Both the position numbers and the translations under genes were made by a program. Below are positions 1 to 6,809 of a DNA stretch of 12,615 bases, piece after piece (positions within the stretch are counted from its first letter, which is position 1; every line of letters starts with the position of its first letter). Source of the stretch: Candidatus Latescibacterota bacterium (GTDB lineage Bacteria > Latescibacterota > UBA2968 > GCA-2709665); contig JASLMQ010000931.1 of NCBI GenBank assembly GCA_030746455.1, forward strand, positions 1-12,615, in the 5' to 3' direction. A model generated the notes under the pieces. It did not search any database. It was not told the origin of the DNA and saw nothing but the letters and a program-made list of their open reading frames with translations.

Positions 1-312
1 CATGATCAGGAAGAGGTAGAAGCCCGCCCCCAGGTATCCCTTCCAATGCGCCCACGCGGGCAGCGAGGACCACACGAGCCCGTTGAGCGCATCGACGAAG
101 ATCCTGTAGAGGTACCCCCAGACCGCGAAGATCGGCACAACCGCGAGGACCACCAACACCGGAGCGAAGAACACCGCGACCTGCCCCGAGACCAGGAAAC
201 TCAGGGAGAGGTTCGACGCCGAGCTGAGCAGCCCGCCTACGAGGAACTTGCGCACCCATTCCGGATCTCGGAAGGGGGCCCGCATGGTTTCGAGGAATAC
301 CGGTCCGAACAT
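1..312 (-). CDS. DUF4013-like membrane protein, 3' end cut by window edge
   Basis: This open frame starts at an ATG 18 bases after the stop of the cystathionine synthase gene and runs off the window, giving 104 residues with no stop. A GGAGG lies only two bases before the ATG, so Met10 is an alternative start. The N-terminus (about residues 14-30, RDPEWVRKFLVGGLLS) matches the 'DP-W-KK-L-GGLL' opening typical of DUF4013 proteins. A hydrophobic stretch follows at about 39-65, then GYLYRIF and an LPAWAHWKGYL segment like the family's 'LPEWDDW' motif, then a second hydrophobic segment at 93-104. Function is unknown; it is probably a multi-pass inner-membrane protein. The short gap suggests co-transcription with the upstream synthase. 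The family call rests on recognised motifs and is moderately secure. Confidence 0.6.
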   Translation of the reverse strand, partial: MFGPVFLETMRAPFRDPEWVRKFLVGGLLSSASNLSLSFLVSGQVAVFFAPVLVVLAVVPIFAVWGYLYRIFVDALNGLVWSSLPAWAHWKGYLGAGFYLFLIM

Positions 313-330
313 GGCCTCCGCCCCGGGTCT

Positions 331-1536
331 CTAGATGGCGTCCAACGCCTGTGCCAGGTCCGCGACGAGGTCGTCGGGATCCTCCACGCCCACGGCGTAT
401 CGGACCAGCTCGTCCAGGATGCCGATCTCCAGACGCTCCTCTCGCGACAGCTCGAAGTATGAGAGCGACGCCGGGTGGGTCACGATGCTCTCCACCCCAC
501 CCAGGCTCGCCCCGATCCGCGGTATTCGCAAGCCGTCGAGGAACGCCCTGGTCCGCTGCAGGTCGCCATCGAGGTCGAAGCTCACCACCCCACCGTATCC
601 GCCCATCTGCTCGCGCGCGATCCGGTGGTGTGGATGGTTCGCCAGGCCCGGGTAGTAGGCCCGCCTCACCCCGGGGTGCCCATCGAGGAATTGGGCGAGA
701 GCCAGCGCCGTGGCGTTTTGCTGCGCCATGCGCAGTGGGAACGTCTTCAAACCGCGGATCAGCAGGTAGGAACAGTGCGGATCCACCACCCCACCCAGGA
801 TCCCCCGATAGTCCTTGACGGCAGAGACGAGCGATTCCGACCCCGCCACGACGCCTGCCAGCAGGTCGTTGTGCCCGCCCAGGTATTTCGTGGCACTGTG
901 GATGACGAGGTCCACGCCGAACTCGAGCGGCCGCTGATTGTATGGCGTCGCAAAGGTGCTGTCGATGACCACCTTGGCGCGATGGGACCTGGCGATCTCC
1001 ATCAGCCGCGGCAGGTCCATGACATTCAGGTGAGGATTGGTGGGCGACTCAGCGACGATGACCCGGGTGTTGTCGCGCATCGAGGCCTCGAGCGCATCGT
1101 ACTGTCCCGCGGGCACAAACGTGGTCTCCACGCCGAACTTGGGCAGCACGGCGTTGCAGAACTGGGTAGTCTTCCGGTAGCAGTCATCGATCACGACCGC
1201 GTGGGAGCCACGGGAGAGCATGCCCAGGAGGGTGGTTGTGACCGCGTTCATCCCCGATGCGAAGAGGAGGGCCGACTCCGCCCCTTCCAGCTCGGCGAGC
1301 TTTCGCTCCGCCACCATCTGAGTGGGGTTGCCATACCGGCCGTAGTCCAGCCGTGAGCTTCTGTCGCCCAGGAACTCATCGATCGCGGAGGAGTCCTCGA
1401 AAACATAGGTGGACGTCTGCGCGATCGGGACCGTCAGCGTGTGCCCCCAGTGCCCTCGAGCCTCGCCCGCGTGCACCGCGCTTGTGGACAGGTTGTTTGG
1501 CTCTTTCCCTTCCTGCTTGCTCATCGTGTCACTCAT
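331..1536 (-). CDS. metB: Cystathionine gamma-synthase, plant-type (PLP-dependent)
   Basis: This 401-residue protein belongs to the Cys/Met-metabolism PLP family (fold type I, cytosolic). It should join an activated homoserine with cysteine to make cystathionine for methionine synthesis. Visible motifs are YGRYGNPT (65-72), SGMNA (94-98), the PLP-contacting Asp192 in VIDSTFATPYN, the Schiff-base Lys217 in HSATKYLGGHND, and SLGGVESIVTHP (344-355). The GHNDLLAG segment, YLLIRGLKT, the YYPGL stretch and the GVED-DDL-AD--QALD-I ending closely recall plant cystathionine gamma-synthase, which uses O-phosphohomoserine; here that substrate is an inference. Lyase or O-acetylhomoserine sulfhydrylase activity cannot be excluded. 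The start is uncertain: GGGAG abuts the first ATG, and a second ATG (Met5) lies 12 bases downstream. A structured leader precedes the gene, threonine synthase lies upstream, and the DUF4013-like gene follows. The plant N-terminal regulatory extension is absent. Confidence 0.9.
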   Translation of the reverse strand: MSDTMSKQEGKEPNNLSTSAVHAGEARGHWGHTLTVPIAQTSTYVFEDSSAIDEFLGDRSSRLDYGRYGNPTQMVAERKLAELEGAESALLFASGMNAVTTTLLGMLSRGSHAVVIDDCYRKTTQFCNAVLPKFGVETTFVPAGQYDALEASMRDNTRVIVAESPTNPHLNVMDLPRLMEIARSHRAKVVIDSTFATPYNQRPLEFGVDLVIHSATKYLGGHNDLLAGVVAGSESLVSAVKDYRGILGGVVDPHCSYLLIRGLKTFPLRMAQQNATALALAQFLDGHPGVRRAYYPGLANHPHHRIAREQMGGYGGVVSFDLDGDLQRTRAFLDGLRIPRIGASLGGVESIVTHPASLSYFELSREERLEIGILDELVRYAVGVEDPDDLVADLAQALDAI

Positions 1537-1552
1537 CTCCCAGAACGCAAAG

Positions 1553-1628
1553 GCCCGGCGCCAAAAAGGCCCCGGGCAGGCAGTTCATACCGCCAGACTT
1601 TCATCCGGATCTGCTATGAAGAAAGCAG
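1553..1628 (-). promoter_or_regulatory. Structured mRNA leader with tandem hairpins before the cystathionine synthase
   Basis: Read on the minus strand, four inverted repeats lie nearly end to end in the leader. H1 is CTGCT/AGCAG (1611-1628, 8-base loop). H2 is CCGGA/TCTGG (1593-1608, loop TGAAAG, one G-U pair). H3 is GGCGGT/ACTGCC (1579-1594, loop ATGA, one G-U pair). H4 is GCCCGG/CCGGGC with an inner GCC/GGC, a G-G mismatch and a T5 loop (1553-1577). H2 and H3 share two bases, so both cannot form fully. The H1 loop contains TTCAT, complementary to the ATGA in H2 and H3, which would allow loop-loop pairing. H4 ends about 16 bases before the start codon. A regulatory role in methionine synthesis is inferred from position. 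It does not show the core of the S-box SAM riboswitch. Confidence 0.4.
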
Positions 1629-1629
1629 C

Positions 1630-1659
1630 TTTTTAGCGAATTGTTTAGAGTGGCTGCAA
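1630..1659 (-). promoter_or_regulatory. Weak candidate promoter for the cystathionine synthase gene
   Basis: Within an A+T-richer patch of the 207-base gap, TTGCAG (1654-1659) and TAAAAA (1630-1635) are separated by 18 bases on the minus strand. Matches to the sigma70 boxes are 3/6 and 4/6, which is poor. Transcription from here would begin near the 5' arm of the first leader hairpin. The gene may instead be read only from the thrC promoter. A small inverted repeat (GTGGC/GCCAC) and a CTTCG/CGAAG hairpin lie just upstream of this site, with no clear role. Confidence 0.2.
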
Positions 1660-1743
1660 TATGCCACAAATCGCCACTTCGGGTGCGAAGCGAGATCCGC
1701 GCCCGCCACGCTGGCCTGAATGTAACGAAGTCGCCCACGCGTG

Positions 1744-3078
1744 TCAACCTTCCAGCCTCCGGTAGAGCTGGTCCCGCACCGCGTCGTATTCGGCCGGAAG
1801 CTCCACGGGCATGTTGGCAAGCCCGGAATCGACGCCCAGGTCCTGCAGCTCTCCACGGTGGTACTGCACTTTGAAGTCGGTGAACTTCAGGCCGTGGGCG
1901 GTGGATATCACCACGACACGGTCGTCCTTCCCCACCGCCCCCCGGTCGAGCAGCTTGAGCAACGCCGCGAACGCCACGCCCGTGTGTGGACAGCAGAACA
2001 GGCCCGTCCGGTCCGCGCGCGCCACCGCATCGGCCAGCTCCTGCTCGGTCGCCTGTTCGACCACGCCATCGAACCGCTTGAGCGTGGTGATCGCCTTCTC
2101 CACGCTCACGGGGTCCCCGATCTGGATCGCGCTGGCCAGCGTCTTCTCGGCCTGAATGGGCTCGAAGTCCTCGAAGCCCTTTTGGTAGCTCAGATACAGG
2201 GGGTTGGCTCGCGCGGCCTGCGCCACGAGGATTCGGGGGAGGTGGTCGACCAGTCCCATCTCCTGCAGCTCCAGCAGGCCCTTGCCCAGGGCACTGACGT
2301 TACCCAGATTGCCCCCGGGAATCACGATCCAGTCCAGTCGCTCCCAGTCGAACTGCTGGAGCAACTCGATCCCGATGGTCTTCTGGCCCTCCACCCTCAG
2401 CGAGTTCATCGAGTTGGCCAGGTAGATGTTCTCCTGGTGGCAGAGGTCCTGCACCAGCTTCATGCAACCGTCGAAGTCGGTGTCCAGGCTCAGCACCAGG
2501 GCCCCGTTTGCCATCGGCTGGACGAGCTGTGCCTCCGTCACCTTCTGCCTGGGAAGGAACACGACCGCCTGGATCCCGGCGGCCGCGCAGTAGGATGCCA
2601 GCGCGGCGGAGGTGTCCCCCGTCGACGCGCACGCGACAGCCGGTATCTGCTGGCCCTCGGCGATCATCTGCTTGACCGTGGAGACCAGAACGGTCATCCC
2701 GAGGTCCTTGAAGGAGCCGGTGTGGCTGTTGCCGCACTGCTTCACCCAGAGGTCCTCGACCCCGATCTGCTGTCCGAGCCGGTCCGCCCAGAACAGGTTG
2801 CTGCCCCCCTCGAAGGTGGAAACCACGTTGTCGTTGTCCACCTCGGGGCACACCACCTCCTTCTTGCCCCAGACCGAGCTCCCGTAGGGCCAATCGGTTC
2901 GCATGTACCGACGGTCGAACAGCTGCTGCCAGTACACCGGAGACTTCGTCCGCAGGGCATCCATGTCGTGCCGCACCTCGAGCAATCCCTCGCACCGGGG
3001 GCACTCGTAGATGACCTGCGTGAGGGGGTATCGGTTCTCGCATCCCTTGGCGCACTGGAACCAGGCGTTGTAGGGCAT
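1744..3078 (-). CDS. thrC: Threonine synthase, plant-type with N-terminal Cys4 motif
   Basis: This PLP enzyme (fold type II) converts O-phosphohomoserine to threonine and phosphate in the cytosol. I chose the ATG at 3078 (444 residues) because GGGGGAGGTGG lies just upstream of it; the frame stays open to 3165, but that extension overlaps the likely promoter. Cys9, Cys13, Cys26 and Cys29 form a probable zinc ribbon. The PLP lysine is Lys124 in [11 protein letters not shown], the phosphate-binding loop is GGNLGN (255-260), and [11 protein letters not shown] (150-160), NSLR-EGQKT (225-234), [16 protein letters not shown] and CPHTGVA are intact. The whole core ([30 protein letters not shown]) closely resembles plant threonine synthase, which S-adenosylmethionine activates; whether that applies here is unknown. 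The cystathionine synthase follows 207 bases downstream. Confidence 0.95.
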   Translation of the reverse strand: MPYNAWFQCAKGCENRYPLTQVIYECPRCEGLLEVRHDMDALRTKSPVYWQQLFDRRYMRTDWPYGSSVWGKKEVVCPEVDNDNVVSTFEGGSNLFWADRLGQQIGVEDLWVKQCGNSHTGSFKDLGMTVLVSTVKQMIAEGQQIPAVACASTGDTSAALASYCAAAGIQAVVFLPRQKVTEAQLVQPMANGALVLSLDTDFDGCMKLVQDLCHQENIYLANSMNSLRVEGQKTIGIELLQQFDWERLDWIVIPGGNLGNVSALGKGLLELQEMGLVDHLPRILVAQAARANPLYLSYQKGFEDFEPIQAEKTLASAIQIGDPVSVEKAITTLKRFDGVVEQATEQELADAVARADRTGLFCCPHTGVAFAALLKLLDRGAVGKDDRVVVISTAHGLKFTDFKVQYHRGELQDLGVDSGLANMPVELPAEYDAVRDQLYRRLEG

Positions 3079-3133
3079 GTCCACCTCCCCGGGGGAATGA
3101 GCCACCTTGCAGCAGCAAACCTGCGGCGGCCGA

Positions 3134-3162
3134 AATATACGGGCTTCAGCTGACGCTGCAAA
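3134..3162 (-). promoter_or_regulatory. thrC: Putative sigma70-type promoter for thrC
   Basis: On the minus strand TTTGCA (3157-3162, 4/6 to TTGACA) and TATATT (3134-3139, 5/6 to TATAAT) are spaced by 17 bases. Transcription would start near 3127 and give a leader of about 45-50 bases before the thrC ATG at 3078. It sits immediately after the batE terminator, as expected for a new transcription unit. The call rests on sequence match and position only. Confidence 0.5.
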
Positions 3163-3185
3163 CACAAAAGCCCGCCCGAGGGCGG
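3163..3185 (-). terminator. Rho-independent terminator after batE
   Basis: On the minus strand CCGCC-CTCG-GGCGG is a 5-base-pair G+C hairpin with a 4-base loop, followed by GC and then the T-rich tail TTTTGTGTTT, which begins at 3169. It begins 31 bases after the batE stop and probably closes the envelope operon. The stem is short and the T-run is interrupted, so efficiency may be partial. Confidence 0.6.
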
Positions 3186-3216
3186 ACCTGGGTAGGCTGG
3201 ATCCTGCAAGAGCCCG

Positions 3217-4026
3217 TCAGATCTTCTCCATGGCCCCCGATGACGCCCACCCGCCCATTCCGTTGGGCAGACGCACCAGAGACCACCCCCCTTCCTCCCT
3301 CTCCACGGTGACCTTCGTCCCCTCGTGAAGGCTGAAGACCTTCAGGTAGTCGGACCCCGGGCCGCTGCGCCCCACGGTTTCCTCGTCCAGGATGACCGCC
3401 TGCACCACGGCCTCTCTGTCGTGTATCTTGGCGGCCGAGAGCCCCCCAGCGAACAGGAGCCCTCCGCAGCAGGCAACGAGCAGGCAGACCCACGTCACCC
3501 GCCTGTGGGGAGCGAACAGCCACGCGACCCCAACGGTGGCACAGGCGAGCAGGCAGACCGCGAAGGCGACGGCGATGCCGTCGACGCTGAGCGACCTGTA
3601 GCGCCTGCTCAGGAAGCGAACCGCGACATTTCCCTCGGGCTCCGGGTCTCGGTCCACCTTCAGGGCGTTCACGAACCTCAGGTTGGCCGCCAAGTCCTCG
3701 TCGCCGGGCTGCAGCTTCAGCGCCCGTTCATAGGCCAGGATCGCCTGCCCAAGCCTCCCTGCCTTGTGGTAGGCGTTGCCCAGGTTGTAGTAGACCGCTC
3801 CGTGGCGAACACCCAGCCCGAGCACGTCCTCGTACGCTGAAGCGGCCCGCGCGTATTCCCCTTCGCGGTACAGGGCGTTGGCCTGGTTGTAGCGGGCGGC
3901 CGCGGCCGTTCCCGCGGTTGCCGTCATCGTGCTGCCCGGGATCAGGACAAAGACCCCCAAGACCGCCAGCACCAGCGCCATCCTTGTGTGCCGCGATATC
4001 CCCCTGTGCGTGTCGAGCGTCGGCAT
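3217..4026 (-). CDS. batE: BatE: TPR and SH3-domain membrane protein
   Basis: This is the last gene of the Bat operon. I chose the ATG at 4026 (269 residues), four bases after the batD stop; an in-frame ATG at 4053 would add nine residues and overlap batD. From the N-terminus there is a signal or anchor segment (about 16-32), TPR repeats (about 45-121, with YNLGNAYHKAGRLGQAILAYERAL), two transmembrane helices (about 150-172 and 177-199), and a C-terminal bacterial SH3 domain (about 204-269, with VGRSGPGSDYLKV and GGWSLVRLPNGMGGWA). The topology implies that both TPR and SH3 domains face the periplasm, where SH3 domains often bind peptidoglycan or peptides. This order is characteristic of BatE. 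The biochemical role of the Bat proteins is unsettled; early work linked them to oxygen tolerance in Bacteroides and Leptospira. Confidence 0.85.
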   Translation of the reverse strand: MPTLDTHRGISRHTRMALVLAVLGVFVLIPGSTMTATAGTAAAARYNQANALYREGEYARAASAYEDVLGLGVRHGAVYYNLGNAYHKAGRLGQAILAYERALKLQPGDEDLAANLRFVNALKVDRDPEPEGNVAVRFLSRRYRSLSVDGIAVAFAVCLLACATVGVAWLFAPHRRVTWVCLLVACCGGLLFAGGLSAAKIHDREAVVQAVILDEETVGRSGPGSDYLKVFSLHEGTKVTVEREEGGWSLVRLPNGMGGWASSGAMEKI

Positions 4027-4030
4027 ACCG

Positions 4031-5920
4031 TCACACCGTCCTTCCGAGGGCATCGATCAGCCGTTCCGTATCCTGATAAAGCCGGGCCATGTCGCCTTCG
4101 GGAGCCCTCGACGGCGAGAACCGGGCGAAATCGCACCGTTGAAAGACCTCGCACACCTCCGAAACGGTCTCTGGCGCCACGCCCCGGGCACCCAGCGTCC
4201 GGGCAGCCGCATCGGCAGCCATACCCGCCGCGGGAAGGTTGAGCCGATCGGCCAGGAACTGCGCCAGGGCGCGGTGGATCTCGGCGTGGAAGGCCTTGTC
4301 ATCGCCGTCCTTCATCAGGGACCGGGCCTGCGACAGCCTGCGACGTGCCTCGCCGCGCGACCGCCGTCGCCTGGCGTAGGCCACGTCACCGATAAGCCGG
4401 TCGCGATGCCTGCGGTAACCCAGCATGCTGAAGAAACCCAGCACGGGCACCAGCTGGAGGGCCAAAAACCGCCAGTCGGCATAGAGCATACGCCCCTGGT
4501 CTTCCAGGACCGTCCGGTCCGGCTTGATGAACCGAATGTCCTCCCCAAGCACCCGGATCTCCTCGCGGTTCAGCATCGAAGCGACCGGGAGGGGTTGGGA
4601 TGCACGGGCCTGGGGCGTAACCTGCAAGGGAATCGGTTCGCTCTGCACGACGTGGTACCGGCCGTTTTCGGGATCGAAATAGGGCAGCCGGAACGGCGCG
4701 ATCTCTGCGACACCGTCGTCTTCGGGGATGACCACGTACTCGAACGTCTTGCGCCCACCGAAGCGGTTTCCGGACGGCTGCTTCTCGAGGCCCACCTTCG
4801 GATCGTAGAATCGAAGTCCCACGGCATCGGGACGGAGCGGTTCCCGCACCGAGTTGAGGTTCCCCCTGCCGGTCACCACGGCCTTCACCGCGACCGGATC
4901 CCCCGCGGCAATCGCGAGTGGCGTTGCGGAGGCCGATAGGGTGAACCGGCCGACCGCGCCGCTATAGCCGGTAGGCGCGCCTGGCGGCAGAGGCAGGACC
5001 TCGACCACCAGGTCCTCGGAGCGCACCGTGACCTTCTTGGATGTTCCGAAGGGGTCTGTCGAGAAGAAGTCGTCGAAGTCGAACAGGCTTCGCCGCCTGG
5101 ACCGAACCGGGATGCTGCAGATCATCTCGAGCTGCTCGAGCGCCTGTCTGCCCGATGAAGTGGGGAAGAGGGCCACCACCTTCAAGAGCAACGTGTTGAA
5201 GGCGCGGCCGTCGACGACTTCCCGCTTCATGTCGACCCGTTTGGCGTCGTAAAGCGTCTCGGCCCAGAAGCCGGTGTACGTCGGCACGGATCCGAAGGCG
5301 ATGTCCCTCAGATCGTATCGCGTGTAGAGCTTGTAGGAAACCGTAAGCTGCTCACCGACATAGACCGACTTCTTGTCGGGAACCGCAGCTACGTACAGGT
5401 TCTCCTCGATCTGCCGCAGCTCCTGCGCGCTCAGCGTCTGCCCCGGAGCGGGGGCGGGCTGTGCCCTCCGTCGGCCGCTCGCCTTTGTGACCTCCATCCG
5501 GATCGGCGACGAGTCGTGGGTCGTTCCCTGGTGCCGAACCCGCGCCGGTCCGATGACGAAGCTCCCCTCGCGGAGGGCGCGGAGGGTATACACGAAGGAC
5601 GTCGTGAGCGTCTGGCTCACGTCCCCGTTCACGATCCGGATCGACGTGGACGTCGACGACGAGGAGCCCAGTATGTCGAACCCATCTGGAGCGGACAGCT
5701 CAGGGGTCGGGGGCGATCCGAGACCTTCGGACGACACAGTCACCGTGAGGGTCACCATGTCCCTAACGGCCACGCGGGTCCTGTCCACCGAGGCCTGGAC
5801 GTCCAGGTCGGCGGCCCGGGCACGCCCAGGGGACGCGACCTGAAGGCCGACAACAAGGGCCAACACGGCCAGAGCGATCGGGCCCCAGTGGCCCCCGGGT
5901 CTGATCGGCTTGATGAACAT
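4031..5920 (-). CDS. batD: BatD: large periplasmic Ig-like protein with cytosolic helical tail
   Basis: This 629-residue protein has an N-terminal signal peptide (hydrophobic about 14-30, cleavage likely near ARAADLDVQAS). A long beta-rich periplasmic part follows (about 38-475) with the BatD opening 'ASVDRTRVAVRDMVTLTVTV', a GSSSSTSTSIRIVNG segment, and VYVGEQLTVSYKLYT (187-200). One transmembrane helix lies at about 483-501 (FLALQLVPVLGFFSMLGY). The cytosolic tail (502-629) is basic and helical. These features fit the BatD/oxygen-tolerance family, at about its usual length. The ribosome site is weak (GAGGA about 12 bases before ATG). The gap from batC is 61 bases, the largest within the Bat genes. 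The tail resembles that of the protein encoded at 8869-9834, suggesting shared ancestry. It probably assembles with BatA, BatB, BatC and BatE at the inner membrane. Confidence 0.88.
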   Translation of the reverse strand: MFIKPIRPGGHWGPIALAVLALVVGLQVASPGRARAADLDVQASVDRTRVAVRDMVTLTVTVSSEGLGSPPTPELSAPDGFDILGSSSSTSTSIRIVNGDVSQTLTTSFVYTLRALREGSFVIGPARVRHQGTTHDSSPIRMEVTKASGRRRAQPAPAPGQTLSAQELRQIEENLYVAAVPDKKSVYVGEQLTVSYKLYTRYDLRDIAFGSVPTYTGFWAETLYDAKRVDMKREVVDGRAFNTLLLKVVALFPTSSGRQALEQLEMICSIPVRSRRRSLFDFDDFFSTDPFGTSKKVTVRSEDLVVEVLPLPPGAPTGYSGAVGRFTLSASATPLAIAAGDPVAVKAVVTGRGNLNSVREPLRPDAVGLRFYDPKVGLEKQPSGNRFGGRKTFEYVVIPEDDGVAEIAPFRLPYFDPENGRYHVVQSEPIPLQVTPQARASQPLPVASMLNREEIRVLGEDIRFIKPDRTVLEDQGRMLYADWRFLALQLVPVLGFFSMLGYRRHRDRLIGDVAYARRRRSRGEARRRLSQARSLMKDGDDKAFHAEIHRALAQFLADRLNLPAAGMAADAAARTLGARGVAPETVSEVCEVFQRCDFARFSPSRAPEGDMARLYQDTERLIDALGRTV

Positions 5921-5981
5921 CCGAGTGGATCGTCCTCGGCTGGGATTGGGAGGGGGGACGAGGTGCGGCCGCCTCTCCCGG

Positions 5982-6806
5982 CTACCACGCGTTGCCCGTG
6001 TAGGCCTTCCCCATCAGCCGGATCTTGCGGCGCTTTTGGGCCTCGCGCTCCCGGTCTTCCAGGGCCCCCAGGAGCCGCTCGGCCTCCTGCGGCGTGAGCT
6101 TGCCTTCCTGGGGCTCTGCCTGTTGGAGCCGCTGCTGATCACGAGGCTGGCTCTCTGATGACGCCGACGCATCCGACTGCTCCATCTGTTCCTGGTCCTG
6201 CTGGTCCTCTTCACCTTGCGATTGCCCCGTATCCTGTTCCTGATCTTCACCCTCCTGCTGCTCCTCCTGAGACTTTTCCTCTTCGGCCTGTCCCTGCCCG
6301 TCCTGTCCCTCCTGCTGCTGGGACTCTTGCTGGTCCAGCAACGATTGGGCCAGCTCCAGATTGGCCTTCGCGTCCACGTCGTCAGGACGGTGCAGCAGCG
6401 CCTGCTTGTAGGCCGCCACGGCCTCCTGTAGGCGCTGGCTGCGGAAGAAGGCATTCCCGAGGTTGTAGCTGGCATCGGCCACCAGGCCTGCCCCCTGGGC
6501 CTCGGCCACCCGGCCATACTCCTTTGCCGCCTCCGCGTAGGCATCCTGGCGGAACAGAGCGTCCCCTGCGTTGAAGTGGGGCTGAAGGGCCTCGGGGGCC
6601 TCGAGCTGTGCCTCCCGGTACTTCTCGAGGGCCCTGTCGAACTTGCCCTCCCGGTACATCTGGTTGCCTTCGCGATTCTTCTCCGCAACCGGATCCAGGA
6701 AGCTAAACCCCATCGTCGACAACGCCAGCAGCAGGACGGCAGCCGTGCGCCACCGGTCGCTCCCGCGGACCGGCACTCGTGCTCGGATGTGGGTGCCTAC
6801 AGCCAC
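5982..6806 (-). CDS. batC: BatC: TPR protein with Gln/Glu-rich linker
   Basis: This 274-residue protein starts at GTG, with AGGAG seven bases upstream and three bases after the batB stop. A signal or anchor segment lies at about 19-36. TPR repeats follow at about 40-150, including YNLGNAFFRSQRLQEAVAAYKQALLHRPDDVDAKANLELAQSLL. Residues 158-235 are an acidic, Gln/Glu-rich low-complexity stretch that is almost certainly disordered. The end (about 236-274) is the conserved BatC-type tail LT-QEAERLLGALEDREREAQKRRK. The TPR core closely parallels that of BatE, so the two may have arisen by duplication or bind related partners. The protein is likely periplasmic or membrane-anchored and part of the Bat assembly. 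Confidence 0.85.
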   Translation of the reverse strand: MAVGTHIRARVPVRGSDRWRTAAVLLLALSTMGFSFLDPVAEKNREGNQMYREGKFDRALEKYREAQLEAPEALQPHFNAGDALFRQDAYAEAAKEYGRVAEAQGAGLVADASYNLGNAFFRSQRLQEAVAAYKQALLHRPDDVDAKANLELAQSLLDQQESQQQEGQDGQGQAEEEKSQEEQQEGEDQEQDTGQSQGEEDQQDQEQMEQSDASASSESQPRDQQRLQQAEPQEGKLTPQEAERLLGALEDREREAQKRRKIRLMGKAYTGNAW

Positions 6807-6809
6807 GAC

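Noticed and set aside
475..1356. 293-codon open frame on the plus strand
   Set aside because: It is antisense to the cystathionine synthase and shows no family resemblance or ribosome-binding site.
1553..1577. Hairpin with T5 read as an intrinsic terminator of thrC
   Set aside because: The T5 is in the loop, and the sequence after the stem is CTTTGCG rather than a T-run, so a terminator is unlikely; a leader structure fits better.
1537..1743. Known SAM riboswitch (S-box type) before the methionine gene
   Set aside because: I could not find its conserved core or kink-turn arrangement by eye. The hairpins differ, so no known class is claimed.
1737..1744. CACGCGTG palindrome at the thrC stop
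   Set aside because: It is a single short palindrome in GC-rich DNA, with no second copy near a promoter and no supporting context for an operator.
1741..3153. 470-codon open frame on the plus strand
   Set aside because: It is fully antisense to threonine synthase, whose protein has all catalytic motifs. The plus-strand product looks like compositional noise.
3079..3165. 29-residue N-terminal extension of threonine synthase
   Set aside because: The extension (with CCCK) is unlike the family, overlaps the likely promoter and terminator tail, and a strong GGAGGTGG precedes the later ATG at 3078.
4027..4053. Earlier ATG for batE at 4053
   Set aside because: It would overlap batD by 23 bases with a weaker upstream site and adds nine residues with no family feature. 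It remains possible.
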